DNA of 15,773 nucleotides from Accumulibacter sp. (GTDB taxonomy: Bacteria > Pseudomonadota > Gammaproteobacteria > Burkholderiales > Rhodocyclaceae). The position numbers were made by a program, and so were the translations under genes. Within the stretch, counting starts at the first letter, position 1; the number at the start of each line of letters is the position of its first letter. Below the pieces are notes generated by a model. That model did not search any database, was not told the DNA's origin, and saw only the letters and a list, made by a program, of their open reading frames with translations. The stretch lies in assembly GCA_031274075.1 (NCBI GenBank), contig JAISQQ010000247.1:1-15773 (forward strand), in the 5' to 3' direction. Shown here piece after piece: positions 1 through 9,496 of the stretch.

Positions 1-1226
<1,226 letters not shown>

Positions 1227-1278
1227 CGCGTTCTCCAAGAGTGATTCCGGGTTTTCAAAGCTCGCATTCTAGCTGACC

Positions 1279-1354
1279 AGAGGACAGAAGACAGTTCAGT
1301 TACCGGGCGCTTCGCGCCCGCAAATATTACTGTCCTCTGTCATCTGTCCCCTGA
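1279..1354. repeat. Dispersed palindromic repeat, copy A (heptamer arms plus GC hairpin)
   Basis: The element has a central perfect hairpin, CGGGCGC-TTC-GCGCCCG (1304-1320). It is flanked on both sides by units of a 7-bp motif RGACAGA, in opposite orientation on the two sides, so the whole element is roughly palindromic. Its reverse complement matches copy B at 13081-13162: the same heptamer run, then TAATrytTGCGGGCG and the same hairpin. Two inverted copies about 11.8 kb apart point to a dispersed REP/MITE-like family rather than a gene-specific terminator. The arm nearest thrS contributes the possible -35 of the thrS promoter. Confidence 0.75.
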
Positions 1355-1366
1355 ACACGGTAAAAT
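1337..1366 (+). promoter_or_regulatory. Candidate sigma70 promoter for thrS
   Basis: CTGTCA (1337-1342, 4/6 to the -35 consensus), an 18-nt spacer and TAAAAT (1361-1366, 5/6 to the -10) lie about 80 nt before the thrS start. The -35 is inside repeat copy A. It was assigned by eye and spacing only. Confidence 0.35.
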
Positions 1367-1398
1367 CCGTTCCCAATCCAGTCGCCTAGCAAATCCGC

Positions 1399-1428
1399 GA
1401 GTCAGGGCAGGTCTCTGGCTTTTTTTTT
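1399..1428 (+). terminator. Terminator/attenuator-like hairpin in the thrS leader
   Basis: A short stem GTCAG (1401-1405) / CTGGC (1415-1419), extendable by A-T and G-T pairs, is followed at once by nine T residues (1420-1428). It sits 17 nt before the thrS ATG. The stem is weak (one G-U pair, 9-nt loop), so termination is uncertain. The position would suit leader control of thrS. No leader peptide was recognised. Confidence 0.3.
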
Positions 1429-1445
1429 GTTTTCGGGGTTACGAG

Positions 1446-3362
1446 ATGCCGGTCATTACATTGCCTGATGGTTCCCGACGGGAGTTCGATCATCCCGTCA
1501 CGATCGCCGAAGTCGCCCAAGGCATTGGCCCTGGCCTGGCCAAGGCCGCCCTGGCCGGGCGGCTCGACGGGCGGCTGGTCGATACCAGCCGGCTCATCGA
1601 CGCCGACGTCTCGCTGGGCATCGTCACCGACCGGGATCCCGAAGCGGTCGAACTCATCCGCCATTCGACGGCTCATTTGCTGGCCTACGCGGTCAAGGAA
1701 CTGTTCCCCGAGGCGCAGGTGACCATCGGGCCGGTGGTCGAAAACGGCTTCTACTACGATTTCGCCTTCAAGCGCCCGTTTACCCCGGAGGATCTGGCCG
1801 CCATCGAGAAGCGCATGGCCGAGTTGGCGAAAAAAGACCTCCCGGTCACGCGCGAAGTCTGGGACCGTGACGAGGCGACGGCTTTCTTCACGTCGATCGG
1901 CGAGCACTACAAGGCCGAACTGATCGCCGCGATCCCGGAAGGCGAAACGGTGTCGCTTTACCGCGAGGGCGATTTCGTCGACCTGTGCCGCGGTCCGCAC
2001 GTCCCTTCCACCGGCAGGCTCAAGGTCTTCAAGCTGATGAAGGTGGCCGGCGCCTACTGGCGCGGCGACCACCGCAACGCGCAGTTGCAGCGCATCTATG
2101 GCACCGCGTGGGCCAGGAAGGACGAGCAGGACGCTTACCTGACGATGCTCGAGGAGGCCGAAAAGCGCGACCATCGCCGCCTGGGCCGCCAGCTCGATCT
2201 CTTTCACCTGCAGGACGAAGCGCCCGGCATGGTGTTCTGGCACCCCAAGGGCTGGGTGGTCTGGCAGCAGGTCGAGCAGTACATGCGCCGCGTCTACCAG
2301 GACAACGGCTATCTGGAAGTGAGGTGCCCGCAGATCGTCGACCGCACGCTGTGGGAGAAAACCGGGCACTGGCAGAACTACCGGGAAAACATGTTCACCA
2401 CCGAGTCGGAAAAGCGCGACTACGCGATCAAGCCGATGAACTGCCCCGGCCACATCCTGGTCTTCAACACCGGGCTGCGCAGCTACCGCGATCTGCCGCT
2501 GCGCTACGGCGAATTCGGCTCCTGCCATCGCAACGAGCCGTCCGGCGCCTTGCACGGCATCATGCGCGTGCGCGGCTTCACCCAGGACGACGGCCACATC
2601 TTCTGCACCGAGGACCAGATCCAGTCCGAGGTGACCGCGTTCAACGCCCTGGTGCGCAAGGTCTACGCCGATTTCGGCTTCCACCAGGTGATGGTCAAGC
2701 TCGCCTTGCGGCCGGAAAAGCGCATCGGGGAGGACCACGTCTGGGACAAGGCCGAAGGCGCGCTGCGCGAGAGCCTGAAAGCCTCCGGCCTGGCCTGGGA
2801 CGAACTGCCCGGCGAAGGCGCTTTCTACGGACCGAAGATCGAGTTCCACATCAAGGACGCGATCGGCCGTTCCTGGCAGTGCGGCACCGTCCAGGTCGAT
2901 TTCTCGATGCCCCGGCGCCTCGACGCCGAATACGTCGGCGAGGACAACGCCCGCCATACGCCGGTGATGCTGCACCGGGCCATCGTCGGCTCGCTCGAAC
3001 GCTTCATCGGCATCCTCATCGAAAACTACGCCGGCGCCCTGCCGCTGTGGCTGGCGCCCGTCCAGGCTGTGGTGCTGAACATCACCGAAAGGCAGGCCGG
3101 GTACGCCGAAGATGTTGCAAAAACACTACGCGCGGCGGGCTTTCGCGTCGAATGCGATTTGCGGAACGAGAAAATAAGCTATAAAATACGGGAACATAGC
3201 TTGAACAGGTTGCCTTACCAGATCGTCGTCGGCGACAAGGAAATGGCGGCCGGAGTGGTTGCCGTGCGCACACGCGGCGGTCAGGATCTCGGACAGATGC
3301 CCCTCGAGAAGCTGACCGGGCGGCTTCAGGATGAAGTCGCCGCGCGAAGTGGCACGGCTTAA
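1446..3362 (+). CDS. thrS: Threonyl-tRNA synthetase
   Basis: Charges tRNA-Thr with threonine and edits mischarged serine; a class II cytosolic synthetase. The 638 residues match the family's full length. An N-terminal TGS domain (about 1-62) starts [10 protein letters not shown], which fixes the ATG. The editing domain follows, with HSTAH at 73-77 and an ENGFYYDF segment. The catalytic core carries the zinc/active-site motifs MNCPGH and [15 protein letters not shown] and the late histidine in [12 protein letters not shown]. The anticodon-binding domain closes the protein (about 535-630, ending near QIVVGDKE). A GGGG lies 7 nt before the ATG. The last 80 or so codons are poorer in GC and carry a promoter-like sequence for infC. 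The gene heads the infC-rpmI-rplT-pheST-ihfA cluster. Confidence 0.98.
   Translation: MPVITLPDGSRREFDHPVTIAEVAQGIGPGLAKAALAGRLDGRLVDTSRLIDADVSLGIVTDRDPEAVELIRHSTAHLLAYAVKELFPEAQVTIGPVVENGFYYDFAFKRPFTPEDLAAIEKRMAELAKKDLPVTREVWDRDEATAFFTSIGEHYKAELIAAIPEGETVSLYREGDFVDLCRGPHVPSTGRLKVFKLMKVAGAYWRGDHRNAQLQRIYGTAWARKDEQDAYLTMLEEAEKRDHRRLGRQLDLFHLQDEAPGMVFWHPKGWVVWQQVEQYMRRVYQDNGYLEVRCPQIVDRTLWEKTGHWQNYRENMFTTESEKRDYAIKPMNCPGHILVFNTGLRSYRDLPLRYGEFGSCHRNEPSGALHGIMRVRGFTQDDGHIFCTEDQIQSEVTAFNALVRKVYADFGFHQVMVKLALRPEKRIGEDHVWDKAEGALRESLKASGLAWDELPGEGAFYGPKIEFHIKDAIGRSWQCGTVQVDFSMPRRLDAEYVGEDNARHTPVMLHRAIVGSLERFIGILIENYAGALPLWLAPVQAVVLNITERQAGYAEDVAKTLRAAGFRVECDLRNEKISYKIREHSLNRLPYQIVVGDKEMAAGVVAVRTRGGQDLGQMPLEKLTGRLQDEVAARSGTA
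3159..3187 (+). promoter_or_regulatory. Candidate promoter inside thrS 3' end, serving infC-rpmI-rplT
   Basis: TTGCGG (3159-3164), a 17-nt A-rich spacer and TAAAAT (3182-3187), overlapping TATAAA, lie inside a local AT-rich dip within otherwise GC-rich thrS. Transcription would start near 3194, about 195 nt before infC. In E. coli infC is also transcribed from promoters inside thrS, which makes the position plausible. Confidence 0.5.
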
Positions 3363-3375
3363 TTTTTTATCGAAA

Positions 3376-3391
3376 AAGGAGCCCAACCATC
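3376..3391 (+). promoter_or_regulatory. Strong ribosome-binding site with AUC start codon for infC
   Basis: AAGGAG at 3376-3381, a 7-nt spacer, then ATC at 3389. No ATG, GTG or TTG occurs at a suitable distance. The frame from this ATC gives the conserved IF3 N-terminus ([12 protein letters not shown]), so the SD decides the non-canonical start. Confidence 0.9.
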
Positions 3392-3910
3392 GCACTGCAA
3401 AAGTCGCATCGCGTCAACGAAGAGATCAACGCCCCCGAAATCCGCCTGATCGGCGTCGAGGGGGAGACGCTGGGGATCGTCAGCGTCCGGCAGGCACTGC
3501 ATCTGGCGGAAGAAGCCAGTGTGGATCTGGTCGAAATAGCTCCGTTGGCGCAACCGCCGGTTTGCCGGATCATGGATTACGGCAAGTTCAAGTACCAGGA
3601 ACAAAAGCGCCAGCACGAGCAAAAGCTCAAGCAAAAGCAGATTCAGGTCAAGGAAGTCAAGCTGCGGCCGGGTACGGACGAGAACGACTACCAGATCAAG
3701 CTGCGCAACATGACGCGCTTCCTGCAGGAGGAAGACAAGGTCAAGGTGACCTTGCGCTTCCGGGGCCGGGAAATGGCCCACCAGGACATCGGCATGCGAC
3801 AGATTGAAAGGATCAAGGTCGATTTGCACGATCTGGCGACGGTCGAGCAGATGCCCAAGATGGAAGGCCGCCAGATGGTGATGATCCTGGCGCCGAACCG
3901 CAAGAAATAG
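3389..3910 (+). CDS. infC: Translation initiation factor IF-3 (AUC start)
   Basis: IF3 binds the 30S subunit, prevents premature 50S joining and checks start-codon pairing with initiator tRNA. From the ATC start the product is 173 residues, the usual bacterial length; beginning at the first in-frame ATG (3572) or GTG (3521) would remove much of the N-domain. The N-domain reads [20 protein letters not shown] with the conserved [20 protein letters not shown] segment. The basic linker is [17 protein letters not shown]. The C-domain contains [14 protein letters not shown] and ends [17 protein letters not shown] starts are a hallmark of infC and underlie its autoregulation, because IF3 discriminates against its own start codon. 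It lies 26 bp after thrS and upstream of the two ribosomal-protein genes. Confidence 0.96.
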   Translation: MALQKSHRVNEEINAPEIRLIGVEGETLGIVSVRQALHLAEEASVDLVEIAPLAQPPVCRIMDYGKFKYQEQKRQHEQKLKQKQIQVKEVKLRPGTDENDYQIKLRNMTRFLQEEDKVKVTLRFRGREMAHQDIGMRQIERIKVDLHDLATVEQMPKMEGRQMVMILAPNRKK

Positions 3911-3945
3911 GCGGACGGTTTTTCGCAGTCGCAGCACCCTACAAG

Positions 3946-3991
3946 TGGCATCGGGTCAACAAGCGCTCTCGCCGGGAGACACCCGATTCCA
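3946..3991 (+). promoter_or_regulatory. Candidate leader hairpin before rpmI
   Basis: TGGCATCGGGT (3946-3956) pairs with ACCCGATTCCA (3981-3991): 10 of 11 positions, with one C-T mismatch and a 24-nt loop. It ends 7 nt before the rpmI SD (AAGGAG, 3999-4004). L20 represses rpmI-rplT by binding RNA structures in this interval in E. coli and B. subtilis. Whether this stem has that role is inference. There is no U-run, so it is not a terminator. Confidence 0.4.
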
Positions 3992-4010
3992 TGTCGATAA
4001 GGAGCATTCA

Positions 4011-4208
4011 ATGCCCAAGATGAAGACCAAGAGCGGCGCCAAAAAGCGCTTCAAAGTGAGTTCCAGCGGCCGCATCAAGCGCAGCCAGGCGTTCAAGAGT
4101 CATATCCTGACCAAGAAAACGACCAAGTCCAAGCGTCACCTGCGCGGCATGACCGGAGTGCATGACTCCGACAAGGCGCTGGTTCACGCCATGATGCCTT
4201 ACGCCTGA
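4011..4208 (+). CDS. rpmI: 50S ribosomal protein L35
   Basis: A small, very basic 65-residue protein of the large ribosomal subunit. It begins [20 protein letters not shown] and contains the conserved [17 protein letters not shown] stretch, which is characteristic of L35. The start is set by AAGGAG at 3999-4004 with a 6-nt spacer; an in-frame upstream ATG-containing extension into 3945-4010 is not conserved-looking and was excluded. It is 100 bp after infC and 11 bp before rplT, whose SD overlaps its stop codon, so the two are probably co-translated. The leader upstream has a hairpin that may mediate L20 feedback. Confidence 0.97.
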   Translation: MPKMKTKSGAKKRFKVSSSGRIKRSQAFKSHILTKKTTKSKRHLRGMTGVHDSDKALVHAMMPYA

Positions 4209-4219
4209 GGAGACGACAA

Positions 4220-4579
4220 ATGCCCCGAGTAAAACGTGGTGTAACGGCGCGCGCGCGCCACAAGAAAGTGCTTGCCCAGGCCAAGGGCTACCGCGGCCGC
4301 CGCAAGAATGTCTATCGCATCGCCAAGGAGGCGGTGATGAAGGCGGGCCAATACGCGTACCGCGACCGCCGCCAGAAGAAGCGCCAGTTCCGCGTGCTGT
4401 GGATCGCCCGCATCAATGCCGCCGCCCGCGAGCTTGGCCTGAAGTACAGCACCTTGATGAATGGCCTGAAAAAGGCCCGGATCGAGGTCGACCGCAAGGT
4501 GCTGGCCGATCTGGCCGTCTTCGACAAGCCGGCCTTCGCCGCGCTGGCCGCCCAGGCCAGGGCGCAACTCGGCGCGTGA
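4220..4579 (+). CDS. rplT: 50S ribosomal protein L20
   Basis: An early-assembling 23S rRNA-binding protein of the 50S subunit and, in model bacteria, the translational repressor of its own operon. It has 119 residues and begins [20 protein letters not shown], then [19 protein letters not shown] in the long basic N-terminal helix. The globular C-domain has [15 protein letters not shown] and a C-terminal [11 protein letters not shown], as in the family. The SD GAGGAG overlaps the rpmI stop codon. A strong terminator-like hairpin lies about 110 bp downstream, before pheS. Confidence 0.98.
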   Translation: MPRVKRGVTARARHKKVLAQAKGYRGRRKNVYRIAKEAVMKAGQYAYRDRRQKKRQFRVLWIARINAAARELGLKYSTLMNGLKKARIEVDRKVLADLAVFDKPAFAALAAQARAQLGA

Positions 4580-4688
4580 CGGTGCGAGCGTGGATGCCGT
4601 GGCGGAGAAGGGCGCGGGCGCAACGAGGAGCGGACGGCTTGTCTGATCCGAACGGCGAGCGCGTCGCTTCTTGAAACGGCTTCCAAGG

Positions 4689-4717
4689 AAAAGGAGGCTC
4701 GCGCCTCCTTTTTTTTT
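4689..4717 (+). terminator. Rho-independent terminator or attenuator between rplT and pheS
   Basis: Perfect 8-bp stem AAGGAGGC (4691-4698), loop TCGC, GCCTCCTT (4703-4710), then an unbroken run of T residues to 4717; two more A-T pairs extend the stem. This is the position of the Phe attenuator in E. coli, but no Phe-rich leader peptide is visible in 4580-4690. A hexamer GCGAGC at 4655-4660 is complementary to GCTCGC at 4697-4702 and could form a competing structure. Confidence 0.8.
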
Positions 4718-5808
<1,091 letters not shown>

Positions 5809-5832
5809 CGCTTTTGTGCCTACGGAGCACTC

Positions 5833-8211
5833 ATGAAATTCTCTGAATCCTGGCTGCGGAGCTTCGTCGACCCGGCGGTGAAGGGCGGCGATCTGTCTCA
5901 TCTCTTGACCATGGCGGGCCTCGAAGTCGAAGAAGAAGAAAGCGTCGCGCCCGCCTTCGACGGCGTCGTCGTCGCCGAAGTGCTGGCAGTCGCCAGGCAT
6001 CCGGACGCCGACCGGCTGAAGGTCTGCCGCGTCGACACCGGCGATGGGCAAGGGCCACGGCAAATCGTCTGCGGCGCGCCCAACGCCGCCGCGGGACTGA
6101 AGGTTCCCTGCGCCCTGCCGGGCGCCCGCCTGCCGGGCGGCGTCGCCATCGAGGCCGCCAAGGTACGCGGCGTCGAATCCGCGGGCATGCTTTGCTCGGC
6201 CAGGGAACTGGGCATTTCCGACGACGCTTCCGGTCTGCTCGCGCTTCCCGCCGCCGCGCCCGTCGGCCAGGACATCCGCGACTATCTGGACCTCGACGAC
6301 CGGCTGCTGACCCTGAAACTCACGCCGAACCGCGCCGACTGCCTGTCGCTGACCGGCATCGCCCGCGAAGTTTCGGCGCTGACCGGCACCCCGGCGAGCT
6401 ATCCCACCGCCGCGGCCAGCCCGGTGAGCACGGAGGCGTGCCGGCGGATCGTCCTCGACGCGCCGGAAGCCTGTCCGCTGTACTGCGGCCGGGTCATCGC
6501 CGGGGTCGACGCCAAGGCCCCGACGCCGGACTGGATGAAGCGCCGCCTCGAGCGCAGCGGCATCCGCTCGATCTCGGCGCTGGTCGACATCACCAATTAC
6601 GTCATGCTCGAATGCGGCCAGCCCTTGCACGCCTTCGACAACCGCAAGCTCGACGGCGCCATCCATGCCCGCCTGGCCCGGGCCGGGGAGAAAATCGTGC
6701 TGCTCAACGAGCAGACGCTCGAACTGGCGGACGACGTCCTGCTGATCGCCGACGAGCGGCGTCCCGTGGCTCTGGCCGGCATCATGGGAGGCAAGGACAG
6801 CGGCATCGGCCTCGAGACCACGGAGATGTTCCTCGAATCGGCCTTTTTCGCGCCCAAGGCGCTTGCCGGACGCGCCCGGCGCTACGACTTCGCTTCCGAC
6901 GCGTCGCACCGTTTCGAGCGCGGCGTAGACTTCGGCGCCTGCCGGCAGGCGCTGGAACGCGCCAGCCATCTGATCCTCGAAATCTGCGGCGGCCAGGCCG
7001 GCCCGCTGTGCGCGGCGCAGGCCACGCTCCCCGCGCGCGCGCCCATTCGCCTGCGCCTGGCGCGCGTGGACAAGGTCCTGGGGATCGCGCTGGGCGCGCC
7101 CCGGATCGCCGAACTCTTTACCCGCCTGGGATTGGTGTTTACGCGCGACGGCGACGATTTCATCGTCACCCCGCCGAGCTACCGCTTCGATATCGAGATC
7201 GAAGAAGACCTGATCGAAGAGATTGCCCGCCTGCACGGTTACGACGAAATTCCCGCGCCGCCGCCCAAGGCGCGCCTCCTGATGCCGCCGCAAACGGAAA
7301 CGGCGCGTCCCTTGTGGCGCGTGCGCCAGATCCTGGCCGACCGGGGTTTCCAGGAGGTCGTCAACTTCGCTTTCGTCGAGGAAGCCTGGGAGGCCGATTT
7401 CAACGCCAATAACGCGCCGATCCGCCTCGCCAACCCGATCGCCAGCCAGATGAGCGTCATGCGCTCGACGCTGGTCGGCGGATTGGTCGCCAACGTGGCG
7501 ACCAACCTCAAGCGCAAACAGAACCCTATCCGCGTGTTCGAGACCGGGCGCTGTTTTTTCCGCGATCCGGCGGGTCTGCCGGTCAAGGGCTTCCATCAGC
7601 CGTGGAAGCTCGCCGCGCTGGCGTATGGCGGCGCGCTGCCCGAACAATGGGGCGCGCCGTCCCGCGCCGTCGATTTCTACGACATCAAGGGCGAGCTTGA
7701 ACTGTTGCTGGCGCCCTTCGCGGCGCGTTTCGAAAAAACGGCGCACCCCGCCCTGCATCCCGGCCGCGGCGCGCGCGTGCTGGTCGACGGACGCGAGATC
7801 GGTTTCATCGGCGAACTGCATCCCCGGTGGGCGCAGAAATACGAGCTGCCGCTGGCGCCCGCGCTTTTCGAACTCGATCTCGAAGCACTGAAGAAAGCCC
7901 GCCTGCCGCGTTATGCCGAAGTCTCCAGGCTGCCGGCCGCTTTCCGCGACCTGGCCGTCGTCGTCGACCAGAAACTGGAGCTTCAAGCCATCCTGGATGG
8001 GCTTGCCAAGAATCGTCCAAGCATAGTCCAAGACATCCGGCTGTTCGATATCTATACTGGAAAAGGTATCGGCCAAGGGGAAAAAAGTCTTGCGTTCCGT
8101 ATAGTTATGCAAGATACTCAAAGGACTTTGCAAGATACGGAAGTCGATGCCGCAGTCCAACAACTCGTCGAATACCTGCGTCAGGCTTTTGCCGCCCGAC
8201 TTCGTGTCTAA
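5833..8211 (+). CDS. pheT: Phenylalanyl-tRNA synthetase beta subunit
   Basis: Non-catalytic partner of PheS that binds tRNA-Phe and carries the editing site. It has 792 residues, the full bacterial length. It begins [14 protein letters not shown]. An OB-fold tRNA-binding domain lies at about 40-150 ([30 protein letters not shown]). The B3/B4 editing region includes [20 protein letters not shown], the B5 domain lies near 400-475, and a catalytic-like core follows with the [13 protein letters not shown] segment. The C-terminal ferredoxin-like anticodon-binding domain (about 700-790) contains [12 protein letters not shown] and ends in [16 protein letters not shown] precedes the ATG. The last 60 or so codons use AT-rich and rare ATA codons unlike the rest of the gene. 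Confidence 0.98.
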   Translation: MKFSESWLRSFVDPAVKGGDLSHLLTMAGLEVEEEESVAPAFDGVVVAEVLAVARHPDADRLKVCRVDTGDGQGPRQIVCGAPNAAAGLKVPCALPGARLPGGVAIEAAKVRGVESAGMLCSARELGISDDASGLLALPAAAPVGQDIRDYLDLDDRLLTLKLTPNRADCLSLTGIAREVSALTGTPASYPTAAASPVSTEACRRIVLDAPEACPLYCGRVIAGVDAKAPTPDWMKRRLERSGIRSISALVDITNYVMLECGQPLHAFDNRKLDGAIHARLARAGEKIVLLNEQTLELADDVLLIADERRPVALAGIMGGKDSGIGLETTEMFLESAFFAPKALAGRARRYDFASDASHRFERGVDFGACRQALERASHLILEICGGQAGPLCAAQATLPARAPIRLRLARVDKVLGIALGAPRIAELFTRLGLVFTRDGDDFIVTPPSYRFDIEIEEDLIEEIARLHGYDEIPAPPPKARLLMPPQTETARPLWRVRQILADRGFQEVVNFAFVEEAWEADFNANNAPIRLANPIASQMSVMRSTLVGGLVANVATNLKRKQNPIRVFETGRCFFRDPAGLPVKGFHQPWKLAALAYGGALPEQWGAPSRAVDFYDIKGELELLLAPFAARFEKTAHPALHPGRGARVLVDGREIGFIGELHPRWAQKYELPLAPALFELDLEALKKARLPRYAEVSRLPAAFRDLAVVVDQKLELQAILDGLAKNRPSIVQDIRLFDIYTGKGIGQGEKSLAFRIVMQDTQRTLQDTEVDAAVQQLVEYLRQAFAARLRV
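8090..8118 (+). promoter_or_regulatory. Candidate promoter inside pheT 3' end, serving ihfA
   Basis: TTGCGT (8090-8095), a 17-nt spacer and GATACT (8113-8118) lie in an AT-rich stretch about 100 nt before ihfA. The matches are modest (3/6 and 4/6). Nearby, TGCAAGATAC occurs twice (8108-8117 and 8129-8138), 21 bp apart. In E. coli ihfA also has its own promoter within pheT. Confidence 0.3.
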
Positions 8212-8222
8212 CAAGGATTGAC

Positions 8223-8525
8223 ATGACGCTCACGAAAGCAGAACTTGCGGATTTGCTGTTTGAAAAAGTCGGCCTCAACAAGCGCGAGGCCAAGGATATG
8301 GTCGAAGCTTTTTTCGAGGAAATCCGAAATGCCCTGGAACGCGGCGATGGCGTCAAGCTTTCCGGCTTCGGCAATTTCCAGCTGCGCGACAAGCCGCAGC
8401 GTCCGGGACGCAACCCGAAGACGGGAGAGGAAATTCCGATCACCGCGCGGCGCGTCGTCACCTTCCATGTCAGCCAAAAGCTGAAGGGTGAAGTGGAGCT
8501 CTCCTACAATGGAACACAATCCTAA
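8223..8525 (+). CDS. ihfA: Integration host factor alpha subunit
   Basis: Forms the IHF heterodimer, a sequence-specific DNA-bending nucleoid protein used in recombination, replication and sigma54 promoters. The 100 residues begin [20 protein letters not shown], with the HU/IHF helical body and [13 protein letters not shown]. The DNA-intercalating arm is [14 protein letters not shown] with its conserved proline, followed by [16 protein letters not shown] (8213-8217) lies 5 nt before the ATG. It follows pheT by 11 bp, the usual gammaproteobacterial/betaproteobacterial order. The merR gene overlaps its 3' end by 17 bp, suggesting translational coupling. Confidence 0.97.
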   Translation: MTLTKAELADLLFEKVGLNKREAKDMVEAFFEEIRNALERGDGVKLSGFGNFQLRDKPQRPGRNPKTGEEIPITARRVVTFHVSQKLKGEVELSYNGTQS

Positions 8526-8886
8526 AGAAACTCCCCGGGATTCCTTGCCCCTCATTCCGGCCAAGCGTTATTTCACCATTGGAGAAGTCAGCGAACTGTG
8601 CGGCGTGAAGCCCCACGTGCTGCGTTACTGGGAACAGGAATTCACCCAGCTCAAGCCGGTCAAGCGGCGCGGCAACCGTCGCTACTACCAGCACCACGAA
8701 GTCCTCCTGGTGCGGCGCATCCGCGAGTTGCTCTACAAACAGGGATTCACCATCAGCGGCGCGCGAAATCGCCTGGAAGAAGCCCTGGAAGAAAGCCGCG
8801 GCAAAGCCGAACTGACCCCCGAATCGATCCGCGCCGAACTGCTCGGCGTCCTGGAAATACTTCAGGGCCAGAGCGGCAAGAACTGA
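8509..8886 (+). CDS. MerR-family transcriptional regulator (ihfA-linked)
   Basis: A 125-residue DNA-binding regulator with an N-terminal winged helix-turn-helix at about 20-90: [27 protein letters not shown], then [22 protein letters not shown]-terminal helix ([20 protein letters not shown]) probably mediates dimerisation. No cysteine pair typical of metal-sensing MerR proteins is present, so the effector is unknown. Paralogues of this type commonly sit directly after ihfA in beta- and gammaproteobacteria. ATG 8509 was chosen: GTGGAG lies 10 nt upstream, while the in-frame GTG at 8488 has its purine run too close. It overlaps ihfA by 17 bp. The tRNA-Pro that often follows this gene was not found. 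Confidence 0.93.
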   Translation: MEHNPKETPRDSLPLIPAKRYFTIGEVSELCGVKPHVLRYWEQEFTQLKPVKRRGNRRYYQHHEVLLVRRIRELLYKQGFTISGARNRLEEALEESRGKAELTPESIRAELLGVLEILQGQSGKN

Positions 8887-8980
8887 ACCCTCCCGGAAAA
8901 AGTGTCTGGACCGCCTGGCTGCGCGCGGCGCGCGAGGGTCTTTTCGGGTCAATTTCATCGCGCATGAAGAAATGAACCCC

Positions 8981-9062
8981 CTGGGAGCGCGGGGCTTCTG
9001 CCCCGCAACAGCGGGAAATGACGCGACGCCGCTGTTGCGGGGCAGAAGCCCCGCACTCCCAG
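8981..9062. repeat. 82-bp nested inverted repeat
   Basis: Two 34-nt arms (8981-9014 and 9029-9062) are reverse complements with a single mismatch, around a 14-nt loop. Each arm contains its own perfect palindrome, GCGGGGCTTCTGCCCCGC (7-bp stem, TTCT or AGAA loop). The element can therefore fold as one long hairpin or as two small ones. No T-run follows, so it is not a standard terminator. REP/BIME-like or MITE-like status is inferred. Confidence 0.85.
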
Positions 9063-9179
9063 GAACCCCAAACCCAGCCGGCCTTCCCGGCGCAAACCGC
9101 CGAACGCCTCCCACCGGCTTGCCTGCTCCCTGGAAGTCCTGTGCGGCCACCCTGGACTCGTCATGACAACTTGAATATA

Positions 9180-9363
9180 AGAAGCTGTTTTGGAAATTAG
9201 AAAGACATTTGAGAAACAGATGGATCATCCAGGGTAGGGCGCGCTCTCCGAGCGCGCCGGGTGGCGGCGGTTTCGGAGAAACCGCCCTACCTTCACCCAG
9301 AGTTTGAACTGAGGTTTTTGGGATCTAAGCATTTCTCGTACCAATTTTTTTAAAACAGCTTCT
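9180..9363. repeat. MITE-like element with 12-bp terminal inverted repeats
   Basis: AGAAGCTGTTTT (9180-9191) is exactly mirrored by AAAACAGCTTCT (9352-9363). Weaker similarity continues inward (A/T-rich). The 184-bp interval has no coding capacity and encloses the structured core at 9233-9291. No convincing target-site duplication flanks it. AT-rich termini around a GC-rich core contrast with the surrounding DNA. The size and architecture resemble a non-autonomous transposon or REP-like unit; mobility is inferred. Confidence 0.5.
9233..9291. repeat. Three-stem core palindrome
   Basis: An outer stem GGTAGGGCG (9233-9241) / CGCCCTACC (9283-9291) can enclose two perfect hairpins. They are GGCGCGCTC-TCC-GAGCGCGCC (9238-9258) and GGCGGTTTC-GGA-GAAACCGCC (9266-9286). 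Outer and inner stems share bases, so they would compete at the edges. It lies inside the 184-bp element. Confidence 0.75.
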
Positions 9364-9450
9364 AAACAATTCCTTTCAACTACTTACGACATCCGCGCAG
9401 GCGATAACCCTATCCCCTGAAAAACCAGTTGGCGAATCGGGGATGGGAGT

Positions 9451-9459
9451 TGGCATAAT
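9451..9459 (+). promoter_or_regulatory. Extended -10 promoter candidate for the membrane-protein gene
   Basis: TGG-CATAAT (9451-9459) is an extended -10 with 5/6 match. A TTGGCG at 9429-9434 is 19 nt upstream. Transcription would begin near 9466, between the two possible start codons, which favours ATG 9497 over ATG 9443. Confidence 0.4.
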
Positions 9460-9496
9460 CCCTCCTTTATCGGACCTCCCATACCCTTCCCAAAGA

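Larger units (their letters stand above)
8887..9496. other. 610-bp gene-free interval filled with palindromic elements
   Basis: No credible coding sequence is seen on either strand; the open frames there run through palindromes. 8887-8944 may hold the merR terminator: ACCCTC (8887-8892) can pair with GAGGGT (8934-8939), followed by CTTTT, with a GCGC-rich hairpin inside. Then come an 82-bp nested inverted repeat (8981-9062), plain GC-rich DNA with no recognisable feature (9063-9179), a MITE-like element (9180-9363), and an AT-rich stretch leading to the promoter of the next gene. Confidence 0.7.

Noticed and set aside
8887..8980. tRNA-Pro gene expected after merR
   Set aside because: No tRNA-like cloverleaf, T-loop or CCA end was found in the interval.
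8964..9200. Short open frames across 8964-9200
   Set aside because: They run through both arms of the nested inverted repeat and give low-complexity products in several frames.
9443..9496. ATG 9443 as the start of the membrane protein
   Set aside because: It adds 18 polar or proline-rich residues before a good membrane N-terminus, has no SD, and lies upstream of the predicted transcription start.
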